This document shows positions 1-8,967 of a stretch of DNA of 64,000 nucleotides, one piece after another; positions within the stretch are counted from its first letter, which is position 1; every line of letters starts with the position of its first letter. Source of the DNA: Segatella copri (GTDB taxonomy: Bacteria > Bacteroidota > Bacteroidia > Bacteroidales > Bacteroidaceae); contig NZ_VZCB01000076.1 in NCBI RefSeq assembly GCF_009494395.1, positions 1 to 64,000 of the forward strand, written 5' to 3'. Position numbers and translations under genes: made by a program. A model generated the notes under the pieces. That model saw only the letters and a program-made list of their open reading frames with translations, did not search any database and had not been told where the DNA came from.

Positions 1-64
1 TCAGCTGTTACTGCTTTTTTTGAATTATGCAAGGTATAAACGCGGAGCCGCTTACCTTGCATCA

Positions 65-356
65 GGTGAAGAGTGGTGAAGAGTGGTGAAGAGTTGAGCT
101 CACTCTTCACCACTCGCACCCCTTGTGTTTATCGGTGTTTCAAGCGATTTGGTGAAGAGTGAAGAGTGAAATCGAGAGTAGGATTTTTACGGGCAAAACA
201 GCTCAAGCTGCAACCTCTATTCCAAATCACGATGATAGTCCTGTCGAAATTTTCCTCCCGACGTATTATTTTGGGCCCGGCAATGGCACAAAATTGCCCC
301 AGTAGAGGGCAACATCGTGCCATAACCAGGCAATAACTGGAATGAGGCTACTTTCA
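65..356 (+). repeat. Interspersed repeat, copy 1 (GAAGAGTG array plus hairpin)
   Basis: Three tandem GTGAAGAGTG units are followed by about 70 bp, then a second short GTGAAGAGTGAAGAGTG block, an A/T-mixed body, and a large hairpin near the right end. The whole unit is repeated in inverted orientation at 47600-47908, and its left third again at 48025-48127. Open frames across it are not conserved as protein, so I treat it as non-coding. Positions 1-64 hold nothing I recognise. Confidence 0.75.
275..331. repeat. Large conserved hairpin inside repeat copy 1
   Basis: The arms run 275-300 and 307-331 (core GGCAATGGCAC pairing with GTGCCATAACC) around a short loop, with roughly 25 pairs including mismatches. 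The same hairpin, with a few changed bases, is at 47633-47689. A structure kept in both copies suggests function as a folded RNA, or DNA recognised by a transposase. Confidence 0.7.
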
Positions 357-364
357 AAAGCAAA

Positions 365-440
365 TGAAGCCTATTTCATTGACCGATGAAGCCTATTTCA
401 ATGGCAAACGAAGCTTGTTTCAATAATCGGTGAAGTTTTC
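365..440. repeat. 22-bp periodic array of imperfect palindromes
   Basis: The unit TGAAGCCTATTTCA starts at 365 and 387, a variant (CGAAGCTTGTTTCA) at 409 and a degenerate start (TGAAG) at 431, so the spacing is exactly 22 bp. Each unit is itself an imperfect inverted repeat (TGAA/TTCA). It begins where homology to repeat copy 2 ends and abuts the 3' end of the recombinase gene. Function unknown. Confidence 0.6.
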
Positions 441-448
441 CGACAGAA

Positions 449-1459
449 CTACAATCCCAAATCTTGCATCAAAGACTGGTTTGCTTCGAACAGATCGGAA
501 TCAAAAAGGCTTTTTATATAGATAAAGGTGGTTGAAGATTTAGTATGCCCCAAAGCCTTGCTTATCAAGCTGATGTCCAGATGATGAAGATAAGCTATGC
601 TTGCCCATGAATGACGAACCACGTAAGAAGATAAGGGTTTAGCCAGCCCCAGCATCTTAGACAACTGATGAAGATTGTAGTTGTACTGGCGCAATCGAGC
701 CGTATATAGACGATGCTGTTGGGCAGAAACTGATGGTGAGGAAACAGTATCTTCCACCTTGTCTGAAAGTATCGGAAAGACAAATTCTGAATCTCTTTGT
801 TCATATCGCATGATGATTTCAAGCATCGCAGGCAATAGTGCGACCTGTATCTGCTGTCCCGTCTTATGCCGGGCATAATAAATACATCCGTTTCGCAATT
901 GGCTTTTCTTGAGATAGGCAATATCAACAAAAGGCATTCCCATCGCATAAAAAGAAAACAGGAAGATGTCACGAGCAAAGGAAAGAGAACTTCCAGGTTG
1001 TAGCGGCAAGGCTTTGAGCTGCAGAATTTCTGATTGTGAGATACAGCGTTTCTCGGTCTTGGTCCTCCCCGTAAACACTTTACTGAATGGAGCTATATTG
1101 AGAAACGGCAATACTCTATGATGCATAGCCCGCAAAGCCCGCATATAAGCAGAACATGTGTTCAGGCAGATATTGCGCCCCAGCAGCCATCGCTGATAGT
1201 TTTCCAGCTTTTCTGCCGTCATATCAGAAAAAAGCCAGTTGTCACTACCAATGAACTTTGTAAAGGAATGGGCAGCAGTAAGGTAATTACCAGCAACTTT
1301 AAAGCGTCCTTGCTGTTTTGCCCTCTCCACTTCACCTTTCACGAAGTCCCATCCAGGAATCTCCAACACAGCCTGCTCATCTGCCTGATTCGCAGAATCA
1401 GAAATCTTACCCTCACTCTTACTTCTTCCGAAACCGAATTCTAACTTGAAATACGCCAT
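449..1459 (-). CDS. Tyrosine recombinase (site-specific integrase)
   Basis: A 336-residue protein of the size and shape of Bacteroidota tyrosine recombinases: an N-terminal SAM-like core-binding domain (about 30-130) and a C-terminal catalytic domain. Visible catalytic features are the RHKTGQ segment (Lys), VVRHSW (Arg-His), LGHTKSSTT (second His) and the Tyr nucleophile in FIYIKSL. The usual first catalytic Arg, in an RGM-FVD segment of many relatives, appears to read AMGMPFVD here, so activity is uncertain. It stands alone, divergent from the first SusC gene, and next to interspersed repeats. It may act on nearby inverted DNA, as related enzymes do, but no flanking recombination sites were identified. 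Family confident; target unknown. Confidence 0.85.
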   Translation of the reverse strand: MAYFKLEFGFGRSKSEGKISDSANQADEQAVLEIPGWDFVKGEVERAKQQGRFKVAGNYLTAAHSFTKFIGSDNWLFSDMTAEKLENYQRWLLGRNICLNTCSAYMRALRAMHHRVLPFLNIAPFSKVFTGRTKTEKRCISQSEILQLKALPLQPGSSLSFARDIFLFSFYAMGMPFVDIAYLKKSQLRNGCIYYARHKTGQQIQVALLPAMLEIIMRYEQRDSEFVFPILSDKVEDTVSSPSVSAQQHRLYTARLRQYNYNLHQLSKMLGLAKPLSSYVVRHSWASIAYLHHLDISLISKALGHTKSSTTFIYIKSLFDSDLFEANQSLMQDLGL

Positions 1460-1508
1460 AACTTAAATGTTTAAATGATTAAAAATAAAGAATTTACGAA
1501 AATATACC

Positions 1509-1538
1509 CAAAGGTATGACACATCCTGTTAATTCCAA
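1509..1538 (-). promoter_or_regulatory. Promoter of the recombinase gene
   Basis: On the minus strand a -7 box TACCTTTG (1509-1516) follows a -33-like TTGG (1535-1538) by 18 bp. The -7 box lies within a small inverted repeat, ATACC/GGTAT (1504-1517), a possible operator. Confidence 0.5.
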
Positions 1539-1612
1539 TAGCTTTATTGTGAAAAATCACCGTTATCCCCATAAATCTCCACCTCGGGGCAAGAGGAGGG
1601 GACAAAAATATG

Positions 1613-1637
1613 ATGATAACTCCTTGTGAGTAATCAT
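1613..1637. promoter_or_regulatory. Palindrome in the leader of the first susC
   Basis: ATGATAACTC and GAGTAATCAT form 10-bp arms with one mismatch around CTTGT, about 70 bp upstream of the SusC start. It could be a binding site for the hybrid two-component regulator or an RNA stem. No clear TAnnTTTG box was found for this gene. Confidence 0.4.
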
Positions 1638-1704
1638 ATAAGAAAAATAGAGGGAAAGAAATTATAAACATTATATATTCATTTATTTAAAACGAGAGAG
1701 ATTT

Positions 1705-4700
1705 ATGGAAAAAAGACTCATGACAGTAGTTGCAGGTCTTGCTCTCAGTACGAGCATGGCTTTTGCACAAAGTCAAATCTCTGGTCACGTGACCTCTTCT
1801 GAGGACGGAAGCCCTGTTATCGGTGCTTCTATCAAGGTTGCGGGCACTAACACAGGTACAGTTACCGACATTGATGGTAACTTCTCTTTGAACGCTCCAG
1901 CTGGAGCTAAGTTGGAGATTACATACATCGGTATGCAATCTAAGACAGCCAAGGCTTCTTCTAACATGAAGATTGTTTTGGATGCAGACAACCATTCTTT
2001 GGATGACGTTGTTGTTGTGGCATACGGTACAGCTAAGCGCCAATCTATTACTGGTTCTGTTACTGCTGTTGATTCTAAGGATATCGAGAACCGTATCTCT
2101 ACTTCTGTAACAGGTGCACTCGAAGGTGCTGCTCCTGGTGTACAGGTTAATAGTTCATACGGTGAGCCAGGTAAGGCTCCAACAATCCACATTCGTGGTG
2201 TCGGAACCTTGGTAAAGGATGCTGACCAGCCTCTTTATGTGGTAGATGGCGCAGCTTTCGATGGTAACATCTCTGAGTTGAACCCTAACGACATCGAGAG
2301 CATGTCTGTATTGAAGGATGCTGCTTCTGCTGCCCTTTATGGTAACCGTGCTGCCAATGGTGTTATCTTGATTACTACCAAGCGTGCAAAGTATGGCATC
2401 AAGCCTACTATCAATCTCCAGATCAACAACGGTGTTTACACTCGTGGTATTGGTGAGTATGAGCGCTTGAATGCAGACCAGTGGATGGAGGCATCTTGGT
2501 TGGCAATGAAGAACTACGCTATGTCTGGTTCTATGGGCCTGGATGCTACAGCTGCAGCTCAATACGCTACAACTCACTTGATTAGCGACTATGTAAAGCG
2601 AAATATCTACAATGCAAAGGATGATGCTCTGTTTGATGCAAATGGCAAGCTGATTGCTTCTCGCCTCTCTGGTTATGACGACCTCGATTGGCAGGATGGT
2701 GTAGAGCGTACCGGTCATCGTCAGGAGTACAATGTCTCTGGTGCTGTAAGTGGTGAGAAGTTTAATGTTTATGCTTCTGCAGGTTACTTGAACGAGAAGG
2801 GTTATACCAAGAACTCTGCTTTCGAGCGTTTCACTGGTCGTATCAACTCTAAGTTCACTCCAAACAAGTGGTTCGAAGGTGGCATCAACTTGAGTGGTAA
2901 TGTTTCTAACCGACAGTTTAACGATAATGCGAGTGGTAATGCTTATGCTAACCCATTCTATATCACCCGTTACATGGCGCCAGTCTATCCTATGTATATG
3001 CATAATGCAGATGGTAGCTATGCGCTTGACGAGAATGGTGAAAAGCAGTTTGACGTTACTTCAGAGTACCTCTCTAACCGTAACATCGCATACGAGATGG
3101 TTGCGGACAAGGATAAGACTCGTCGTGCAGTAATCGATGCACAGGTTTATGGTAAGATTAATTTGCCATACAACTTCTCTGTGATGGTAAAGGCTAATGG
3201 TAACAATAGTACATCTAACCGCCAGTCTTACAACAACCCTAACATTGGTGATGGTGCTGCAAACAATGGTCGTTTGATTAGCTATGCATACCAGTATGCT
3301 ACCTATACAGCCCAGGAGTTGTTGACATGGAATCAGACCTACGGTAAACACAACGTAGATGTTCTTGCCGGTCATGAGAACTATAGCTGGGAGAGAAAGA
3401 TGACCCGTGGTATGAACACCAATATGGCTGTTGCAAACAACTTTGTTATGAGTAACTTCCTGACAAATTCATTCTTTGAGGGATTTGACGATGTAGATAA
3501 GACTGAGTCTTATTTGGGTCGTATCCGCTATAACTATGATGAGAAATACTTCGCAGACTTCTCATATCGTCGTGATGGTTCTTCTCGTTTTGCAAAGGAT
3601 GCTCGCTGGGGTGATTTCTATTCATTCGGTTTGAACTGGAATGCCAAGAAAGAGAACTTCCTGCAGGATGTAGAATGGTTGAACGACTTGCGTGTACGTG
3701 CTTCTTATGGTGAGGTTGGTAACAATGCAGGTGTAAGCCTCTATGCTTATCAGGCTCTTTATGAGATAGATAAGAATGGTGGTAACACAGCCTTGATCAA
3801 GCAATCTTTAGCAGCTCCAAACATTAAGTGGGAGACAACTCAGACTGTAGACTTTGGTATTGAGGGTAGATTATTCAATCGATTGAACTTCAGCATCGGT
3901 TACTTCGACAAGCGTTCTAAGGATCTTCTTTTCGAGGTTCGTTTGCCATATTCAGCTGGTTCATACCCTCATAATCAAGACATGTCTAATATGTCACAGT
4001 ATCAGAATATTGGTACCATCTCTAACCGTGGTTTCGAAATCGCTTTGAGTGGTGAGATTATCAAGAATCAGGATTGGAACTGGACCGTTTCTGCAGATGC
4101 TACCACCTTGAAGAATAAGGTAATCAAGTTGCCTGGAGGTAAGGATATTCTTCATGGCGTACAGAAGTATTCTGAGGGACACTCTGCATACGAGTTCTTT
4201 ACCTATCACTTTGCAGGTGTTGACCAGATGACTGGTAATTCTTTGTATGATATTGCCGATGACAATGTTGAGGCAGCTAAGGCTGATGGTACACTTGTAA
4301 CCATTAATGGCAAGAACTATACAACAGAGACTGCTAATGCTGAGCGTAAATGGGCTGGTACAGCTCTGCCTTCAGTGTATGGTTCATTCGGTACAAACCT
4401 CCGTTGGAAGGACTTGAGTCTTGGTGTATTGTTTACCTATAGCTTGGGTGGCAAGGTTTATGATGCTTCTTATAGAAGCTTGATGAGCACATCTTCTGCT
4501 TCTTCAGCATCAGCTAATCATAAGGACATCCTGAAGTCTTGGAATGGTGTGCCTGAGGGAATGACAGAGTCATCTCTAAATCGTCTCGACCCTAATGGAA
4601 CTCCTGTCATCGACTTCAATCGCAGTACCTATAACAACGATACAAGCGACCGTTGGTTGACAAGTGCAGATTATCTCATCTTCAAGAATATCAATCTGAC

Positions 4701-4890
4701 TTACAACTTGCCAAAGGCATGGATCCAGAGCATGGGTATCCAGGGCTTGCAGGTTAAGGCAGGTGCAGAGAACTTGTTCACACTTACCGCCCGTAAGGGT
4801 ATGAACCCTCAGTACAGCTTCAATGGTGATTCTGATGATACATACGTAAGTGCACGTGTATTCAACTTCGGTTTGTCTGTAACATTCTAA
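1705..4890 (+). CDS. SusC-family TonB-linked outer-membrane transporter (xylan locus, pair 1)
   Basis: A 1061-residue outer-membrane transporter, normal length for SusC. A signal peptide ending SMAFAQ is followed by a carboxypeptidase-regulatory-like domain (about 25-100, with the typical GTVTDIDGNFSL segment), then the plug (VVVVAYGT, and IHIRGVGTL with PLYVVDG), and a C-terminal 22-stranded barrel ending in Phe. It lies 28 bp upstream of its SusD partner. By position it corresponds to the first SusC of the Prevotella xylan utilisation system (XusA in P. bryantii); xylo-oligosaccharide uptake is inferred from context, not from sequence. Confidence 0.95.
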   Translation: MEKRLMTVVAGLALSTSMAFAQSQISGHVTSSEDGSPVIGASIKVAGTNTGTVTDIDGNFSLNAPAGAKLEITYIGMQSKTAKASSNMKIVLDADNHSLDDVVVVAYGTAKRQSITGSVTAVDSKDIENRISTSVTGALEGAAPGVQVNSSYGEPGKAPTIHIRGVGTLVKDADQPLYVVDGAAFDGNISELNPNDIESMSVLKDAASAALYGNRAANGVILITTKRAKYGIKPTINLQINNGVYTRGIGEYERLNADQWMEASWLAMKNYAMSGSMGLDATAAAQYATTHLISDYVKRNIYNAKDDALFDANGKLIASRLSGYDDLDWQDGVERTGHRQEYNVSGAVSGEKFNVYASAGYLNEKGYTKNSAFERFTGRINSKFTPNKWFEGGINLSGNVSNRQFNDNASGNAYANPFYITRYMAPVYPMYMHNADGSYALDENGEKQFDVTSEYLSNRNIAYEMVADKDKTRRAVIDAQVYGKINLPYNFSVMVKANGNNSTSNRQSYNNPNIGDGAANNGRLISYAYQYATYTAQELLTWNQTYGKHNVDVLAGHENYSWERKMTRGMNTNMAVANNFVMSNFLTNSFFEGFDDVDKTESYLGRIRYNYDEKYFADFSYRRDGSSRFAKDARWGDFYSFGLNWNAKKENFLQDVEWLNDLRVRASYGEVGNNAGVSLYAYQALYEIDKNGGNTALIKQSLAAPNIKWETTQTVDFGIEGRLFNRLNFSIGYFDKRSKDLLFEVRLPYSAGSYPHNQDMSNMSQYQNIGTISNRGFEIALSGEIIKNQDWNWTVSADATTLKNKVIKLPGGKDILHGVQKYSEGHSAYEFFTYHFAGVDQMTGNSLYDIADDNVEAAKADGTLVTINGKNYTTETANAERKWAGTALPSVYGSFGTNLRWKDLSLGVLFTYSLGGKVYDASYRSLMSTSSASSASANHKDILKSWNGVPEGMTESSLNRLDPNGTPVIDFNRSTYNNDTSDRWLTSADYLIFKNINLTYNLPKAWIQSMGIQGLQVKAGAENLFTLTARKGMNPQYSFNGDSDDTYVSARVFNFGLSVTF

Positions 4891-4918
4891 GGGAATAATA
4901 AAATAAAGAGAAAATAAG

Positions 4919-6553
4919 ATGAAAAATTATATAAATAAGATATTCGGTTGCGCTATTTTAGCTTCTGCAACAATGCTGGCATCTTGTGGCAGCGATTATC
5001 TCGAAACCAAACCGACAAGTTCTGTTGGTTCTGAGGATGCGGTAGCAACAACAGAGATGGGTTACAAGGCTTTGAATGGTATCGCTCGTTGCCAGACTAC
5101 TCAGCATTATGCTTTCTCACAGGGCTTTGCTGGCGAGAATGCCATCATGCGTCTTTATGAGAACTTGCCAAGCCAGAATTATAATTATAATGCCTATGCA
5201 AATGGTTGGGCTCCTATCCATAATCAGACATTCCATAATAGAACTAACACAGTCTATGATGGATATGCTTGGTATTATTATTATCAGCTCATCGGTCAGG
5301 CTAACACAATCATTGCTCGTATTGATGCAGCAGCAGGAAGCGAGTCTGACAAGAAGTTTATCAAGGCTTCAGCCTTGGCTTTCCGTGCTTATAGCTACGA
5401 GAAGTTGATTCACTACTACTGCTATCGTTGGCAAGACAGTAACAATGGCGCTTCACAGGGCGTGGTTCTTCGTCTTGATGAATCTACAGGCGATGCTCCA
5501 TTTGCAACATTGGCAGAAACAGTAAATCAGATTTACAAGGATTGCCAGGAAGCGATTACCTTGTTTGGCGAAAGTGGCATCGATCGTCCTGCAGCTGAGG
5601 TTTGGATTCCTAATGCAAACGTTGCTCATGCTGTTTATGCACGTGCAGCTTTGTTCCGTCAGGACTACCAGACTGCTGTTGATCAGGCTAAGCTTGCTAA
5701 GCAGAATTATCCTTTGATGAGCAATGCTGATTATAAGGCTGGTTTCTGTGAGCCAACATCTGAGTGGATTATGGGTAGTTATGGTGGTGATACTGAGAAT
5801 AACTGGTATTGGTCATACGGTACACAGGGTGCTTGCAATGGTTACTATGCTACTGCAGAAGGCAATAACACAGGTGCTGGTACCATCGGCCATGAGTTGA
5901 TTTCCCGCATTCCAAACAATGATGCCCGCAAGCAGAACTTCTTGACAGAGGATAAGTTCCCTAACCTTGACCTCTCTAAGGAGTCAAAATCTTACTATAC
6001 ATTTGGTATTCTTGGAATGATGGATGATGACATTTATGCACAGGCAGATTCTATCGTAAAGGCTCATGCTGTAAAAGGATTAAATGCACCTTATCAGGCT
6101 GGTTTCTATTACTTGGATGCCAATTTGAAGTTCTTTGTAACTGGCCTGCCAGGTGTCAGCTATTTGCCATTCATCCGCTCTAGCGAGATGGTACTGATTG
6201 AGGCTGAGGCAAATTACTTCCTGGGCAAGACTGCAGAGGCTCAGGCAGCATTGGTTGAGTTGAATGCTACTTCTGGTCGTAACCCAGAATATACCTGCAC
6301 CAAGACTGGCGAGGAGCTTCTTTCAGAGATTCAGGACTATCGTTGTCTTGAGCTTTGGGGTGAGGGCTTCGAGTGGAGCGACTTCAAGCGTTGGAACAAG
6401 GCTGTTGTCCGCAAGTCATTTGCTGAAGGTGGTAATGCACATCCGTCTGTTGCCATCACTATCAATCCAGAGGATGGCAACAAGTGGACATGGGGCGTTC
6501 CTCTGAACGAGACCGACTACAATGCTGATGCAACTGCTCCAAAGATTAACTAA
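4919..6553 (+). CDS. SusD/RagB-family glycan-binding lipoprotein (pair 1)
   Basis: A 544-residue lipoprotein; the signal peptide ends ATMLASC, giving a lipidated N-terminal Cys. The helical TPR-rich SusD core and the C-terminal segment ELWGEGFEWSDFKRW are typical of the family. SusD proteins cap the SusC barrel and hold the oligosaccharide. It is co-transcribed with the SusC gene just upstream and followed by a strong terminator, so the pair forms a two-gene operon. Confidence 0.95.
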   Translation: MKNYINKIFGCAILASATMLASCGSDYLETKPTSSVGSEDAVATTEMGYKALNGIARCQTTQHYAFSQGFAGENAIMRLYENLPSQNYNYNAYANGWAPIHNQTFHNRTNTVYDGYAWYYYYQLIGQANTIIARIDAAAGSESDKKFIKASALAFRAYSYEKLIHYYCYRWQDSNNGASQGVVLRLDESTGDAPFATLAETVNQIYKDCQEAITLFGESGIDRPAAEVWIPNANVAHAVYARAALFRQDYQTAVDQAKLAKQNYPLMSNADYKAGFCEPTSEWIMGSYGGDTENNWYWSYGTQGACNGYYATAEGNNTGAGTIGHELISRIPNNDARKQNFLTEDKFPNLDLSKESKSYYTFGILGMMDDDIYAQADSIVKAHAVKGLNAPYQAGFYYLDANLKFFVTGLPGVSYLPFIRSSEMVLIEAEANYFLGKTAEAQAALVELNATSGRNPEYTCTKTGEELLSEIQDYRCLELWGEGFEWSDFKRWNKAVVRKSFAEGGNAHPSVAITINPEDGNKWTWGVPLNETDYNADATAPKIN

Positions 6554-6584
6554 TCAAATCTTTCGGAATAGTATAATATAATAA

Positions 6585-6640
6585 GGTGTATCCTTCTTGC
6601 CCAACATATCGGGCAAGCGGGATACACCTTTTTCTTTTTA
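6585..6640 (+). terminator. Terminator after the first susCD pair (copy A)
   Basis: GGTGTATCC..CTTGCCC pairs with GGGCAAG..GGATACACC (6585-6628), then a T-rich tract. A near-identical element is at 9920-9964. Confidence 0.9.
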
Positions 6641-6674
6641 TCTCCCTCACCCTCAAACATTTTCCAATAAATCC

Positions 6675-6705
6675 TTGCTTCTTTCAGAAGAAAAGCGTAT
6701 CTTTG
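6675..6705 (+). promoter_or_regulatory. Promoter of the accessory island
   Basis: The -7 box TATCTTTG (6698-6705) lies 20 bp after TTG (6675-6677). It would start a transcript just ahead of the broken DUF2442-like gene. Confidence 0.6.
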
Positions 6706-6788
6706 CAGCAAGATTAGCTGCACTAGGCAATCTGAAAGCAAGCTTTCATTGCTCTCGCTGGCATAATCTATGCTAAAAATAAGATATT

Positions 6789-7055
6789 ATGGAGTAATAT
6801 AGAGTAAATCGCGTTTGGGTTGACGATGCCCATATTTGGGCAGAAACCCAAAATGGCTGGAAGGCTAACTATCCTTTCAGTCGTTGGAACCGTCTTGCTA
6901 ACGCCACACCTGCCCAACGTAAGGCTTTCGTATTGAGCAGATATGGTATTCATTGGCCTGAATTAGACGAAGATTTATGCTTTGAAGGACTGTTCGCAGA
7001 TGCTGGTATATACAAACCTTCAAATGCAGAAGATACTATTTATTATCAAACATAA
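6789..7055 (+). pseudogene. DUF2442-like small protein, nonsense at codon 3
   Basis: From 6798 an 85-codon frame encodes a DUF2442-type protein (NRVWVDDAHIWAE..., YPFSRWNRLANATPAQR, YGIHWPELDEDLCFEGLF). The only plausible ATG (6789) is followed by GAG and then TAA (6795-6797), and no ATG or GTG occurs in frame afterwards. Either the gene is broken, or an unusual start is used, or the base is wrong. DUF2442 proteins are often paired with DUF4160 proteins, and one of those lies at 9628 in the same island, so this may be the remains of a two-gene toxin-antitoxin-like unit. Confidence 0.65.
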
Positions 7056-7110
7056 TAAAAGTTTTTTTGCTGCAGAAAGATAAGTGAATCATTAAAATAA
7101 GGAGGTAGAT

Positions 7111-7248
7111 ATGGACAAAAAGAAAAATGAAAACTTCTTTCTGAAACTTGTTAAGATTAAGAAAGAGATACGTGATTGTGTACAAAATGGAAGAGACCTG
7201 AAAGATGTAGAGAAAAACTATGGTATCAGATTCTCTAAACCCCTATAG
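7111..7248 (+). CDS. Small Lys-rich protein, unknown function (45 aa)
   Basis: A 45-residue basic, helical protein (MDKKKNENFF... ending FSKPL). It has a textbook AAGGAGGT ribosome binding site 8 bp before the ATG, which is unusual in Bacteroidota and is shared with the small gene at 8968. It follows the DUF2442-like frame by 55 bp and may be the regulator or antitoxin half of that unit; this is inference from size and place only. Confidence 0.6.
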   Translation: MDKKKNENFFLKLVKIKKEIRDCVQNGRDLKDVEKNYGIRFSKPL

Positions 7249-7348
7249 TATTAAAAGATGACTGACCTGCTGAAGATTGATCATCGTAAGTGAGTATGAC
7301 GCATTTCTTCGGAAGGAACGAAGAAGACAAAGAAACAAAAAGGCGACT

Positions 7349-8659
7349 ATGAACATAGAGGAACTTGAAAGGCTTATAGCCAACGATGAAAACATACATT
7401 TGGAGTTGAAAAAAACTACAGGTGAGTTAAAAGATGGGATGCACACTGCCTGTGCATTCCTCAATGGTGCTGGCGGTTGGCTGGTGTTCGGCGTAGCCCC
7501 TAAGTCTCTTAAAATTCTCGGACAGGAGGTTACGGATAATACGCAAAGAGAGATTGCCCAAGCGTTGAGTGGTCTCGAACCAGCAGTTTCGATTGACATT
7601 CAATACATTGACGTGCCCGATAGACCTGACTGTCAAGTCATAGCAATGTATTTCGAAGCATTCGTTTGGGGAACGGCGCCTTATACCTATCATGGTAGCC
7701 CATATTATAAGGTTGAAAGTACCACAAAGCTGATGCCTCGTAATATGTTTGAGGAACGGCTGCGTGCCAACAAACCAAACTATTATGCCTGGGAGAGACA
7801 GACGGCTGACAACATAACCATTGATGATATGGATGAAAAACTCATCAGAGGAGCTATACGACTCGGCGTGGAGAAGAACCGCATGCCAGCCACGGCTTTG
7901 ACAGAACCTCTTTCGGATGTACTCAGAAAACTTGAACTAATGAACGATGGCGTTCCCAATAACGCTGCTGCAGCCCTGTTTTCCACCAAATTAAGGGGTT
8001 ACACGCAGATGCAGCTACGTTTGGCTCGTTTTCGCGGAATCAATAAGATAGAGTTCATCGACAACCAAAGGGTGGAAGGAAATTTCTTCCAACTCCTTGA
8101 TGCCGGAATGGCTTTCTTTTTGAAGCACCTGAATATGAGTGGCAAAATTGTTGGCTTCCGTCGTGAGGAAAATATGGAGGTGCCAGCAGAAGCGTTGAGG
8201 GAAGCCCTTACAAACTGCCTTTGTCATAGGCAGTTTGAAAAGTACAACCTTACGCCAAGCATTGCCATATATGATGACCGAATTGAGATTGAGAATCCTG
8301 GTGTGTTGCCGCCACAGCTTAACACAGAAACAATCAAACTGTCACATAGTTCCTATCCATACAATCCAATTATGGCAGAAGTGCTTTACCGCACCACATT
8401 CCTAGAAAGTTGGGGTTCTGGCGCATTCCGTATTATGGAGGCTTGCAAGGCGCAGAATGCGCCTGAACCGAAGTGGAGCATCAACGGTGGCTTCATTTGC
8501 GTGACATTCGTGCGGCCTATAACCGATCCGATGAAGACTCCTGTGGGAATACAACTGGAATTAAATTTGAACCAAGTACGAACCAAGTACGAACCAAGTA
8601 CGAACCAAGTACGAACCAAGTACGAACCAAGTAAAAGATTTAATTCTTGCTGTTTCTGA
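7349..8659 (+). CDS. AlbA_2 / HATPase_c_4 family protein, C-terminus out of frame
   Basis: As read, a 436-residue protein. The N-terminal AlbA_2 (Schlafen-type) nucleic-acid-associated domain spans about 5-125 (IHLELKKTT, CAFLNGAGGWLVFGV). An HATPase_c_4-type ATP-binding region is at about 275-360 (LREALTNCLCHRQF, YDDRIEIENPG, ESWGSGAFRI). This is the COG2865 group of putative regulators. I chose the ATG at 7349 because the upstream extension to 7277 is lysine/arginine-rich and not family-like. The frame runs into an 11-bp tandem repeat and stops at 8657-8659, losing the winged-helix C-terminus that continues in another frame to 8861. It may be phase-variable. Confidence 0.85.
   Translation: MNIEELERLIANDENIHLELKKTTGELKDGMHTACAFLNGAGGWLVFGVAPKSLKILGQEVTDNTQREIAQALSGLEPAVSIDIQYIDVPDRPDCQVIAMYFEAFVWGTAPYTYHGSPYYKVESTTKLMPRNMFEERLRANKPNYYAWERQTADNITIDDMDEKLIRGAIRLGVEKNRMPATALTEPLSDVLRKLELMNDGVPNNAAAALFSTKLRGYTQMQLRLARFRGINKIEFIDNQRVEGNFFQLLDAGMAFFLKHLNMSGKIVGFRREENMEVPAEALREALTNCLCHRQFEKYNLTPSIAIYDDRIEIENPGVLPPQLNTETIKLSHSSYPYNPIMAEVLYRTTFLESWGSGAFRIMEACKAQNAPEPKWSINGGFICVTFVRPITDPMKTPVGIQLELNLNQVRTKYEPSTNQVRTKYEPSKRFNSCCF
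8569..8633 (+). repeat. 11-bp tandem repeat GAACCAAGTAC, 5.9 copies
   Basis: Five perfect units start at 8569, 8580, 8591, 8602 and 8613, plus 10 of 11 bases from 8624. Because 11 is not a multiple of 3, gain or loss of a unit shifts frame. One unit more, or two fewer, would join the upstream frame to the downstream C-terminal frame. Confidence 0.95.
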
Positions 8660-8861
8660 AGATTATTTATCAATAGGAGAAATGATGAAAACTTGTGGAT
8701 TAAAGAGTCGACTGAGATTTAGGACAACCTACATTCTGCCAGCCCTCGACGAAGGGGCTATAGAGCGTAGATATCCTGATATTCCAAAACATCCTCGCCA
8801 ACAATATAGGTTGACAGAACAAGCTATAGAGTGGAAACGTGAACAAAAGAAAAGTTCATAG
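8631..8861 (+). pseudogene. Detached C-terminal winged-helix part of the AlbA_2 protein
   Basis: This frame encodes VKDLILAVSEDYLSI, then LPALDEGAIERRYPD, then QQYRLTEQAIEWKR up to a TAG. This is the typical C-terminal DNA-binding-like tail of this family. It has no start of its own and sits +1 relative to the upstream gene. It is intact for 76 codons, which suggests recent or reversible loss of frame rather than old decay. Confidence 0.75.
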
Positions 8862-8967
8862 ACCTTTTGCCCATATTGAAGAAAGTACAATCACAAATTG
8901 TGACTTTGAACGCAGGGGTATGGCAAAAATAAAGAATGCAGAATAATTTAAAACAAGGAGGTAGAAT

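Noticed and set aside
65..127. GAAGAGTG arrays as a CRISPR array
   Set aside because: Units are 10 bp with no unique spacers, and no cas genes are nearby.
129..323. 64-residue minus-strand frame in repeat copy 1
   Set aside because: The matching frame in copy 2 differs in length and reading; it overlaps the hairpin, so I read it as non-coding repeat.
365..440. 22-bp array as CRISPR
   Set aside because: Repeat plus spacer is only 22 bp and the spacers are partly alike.
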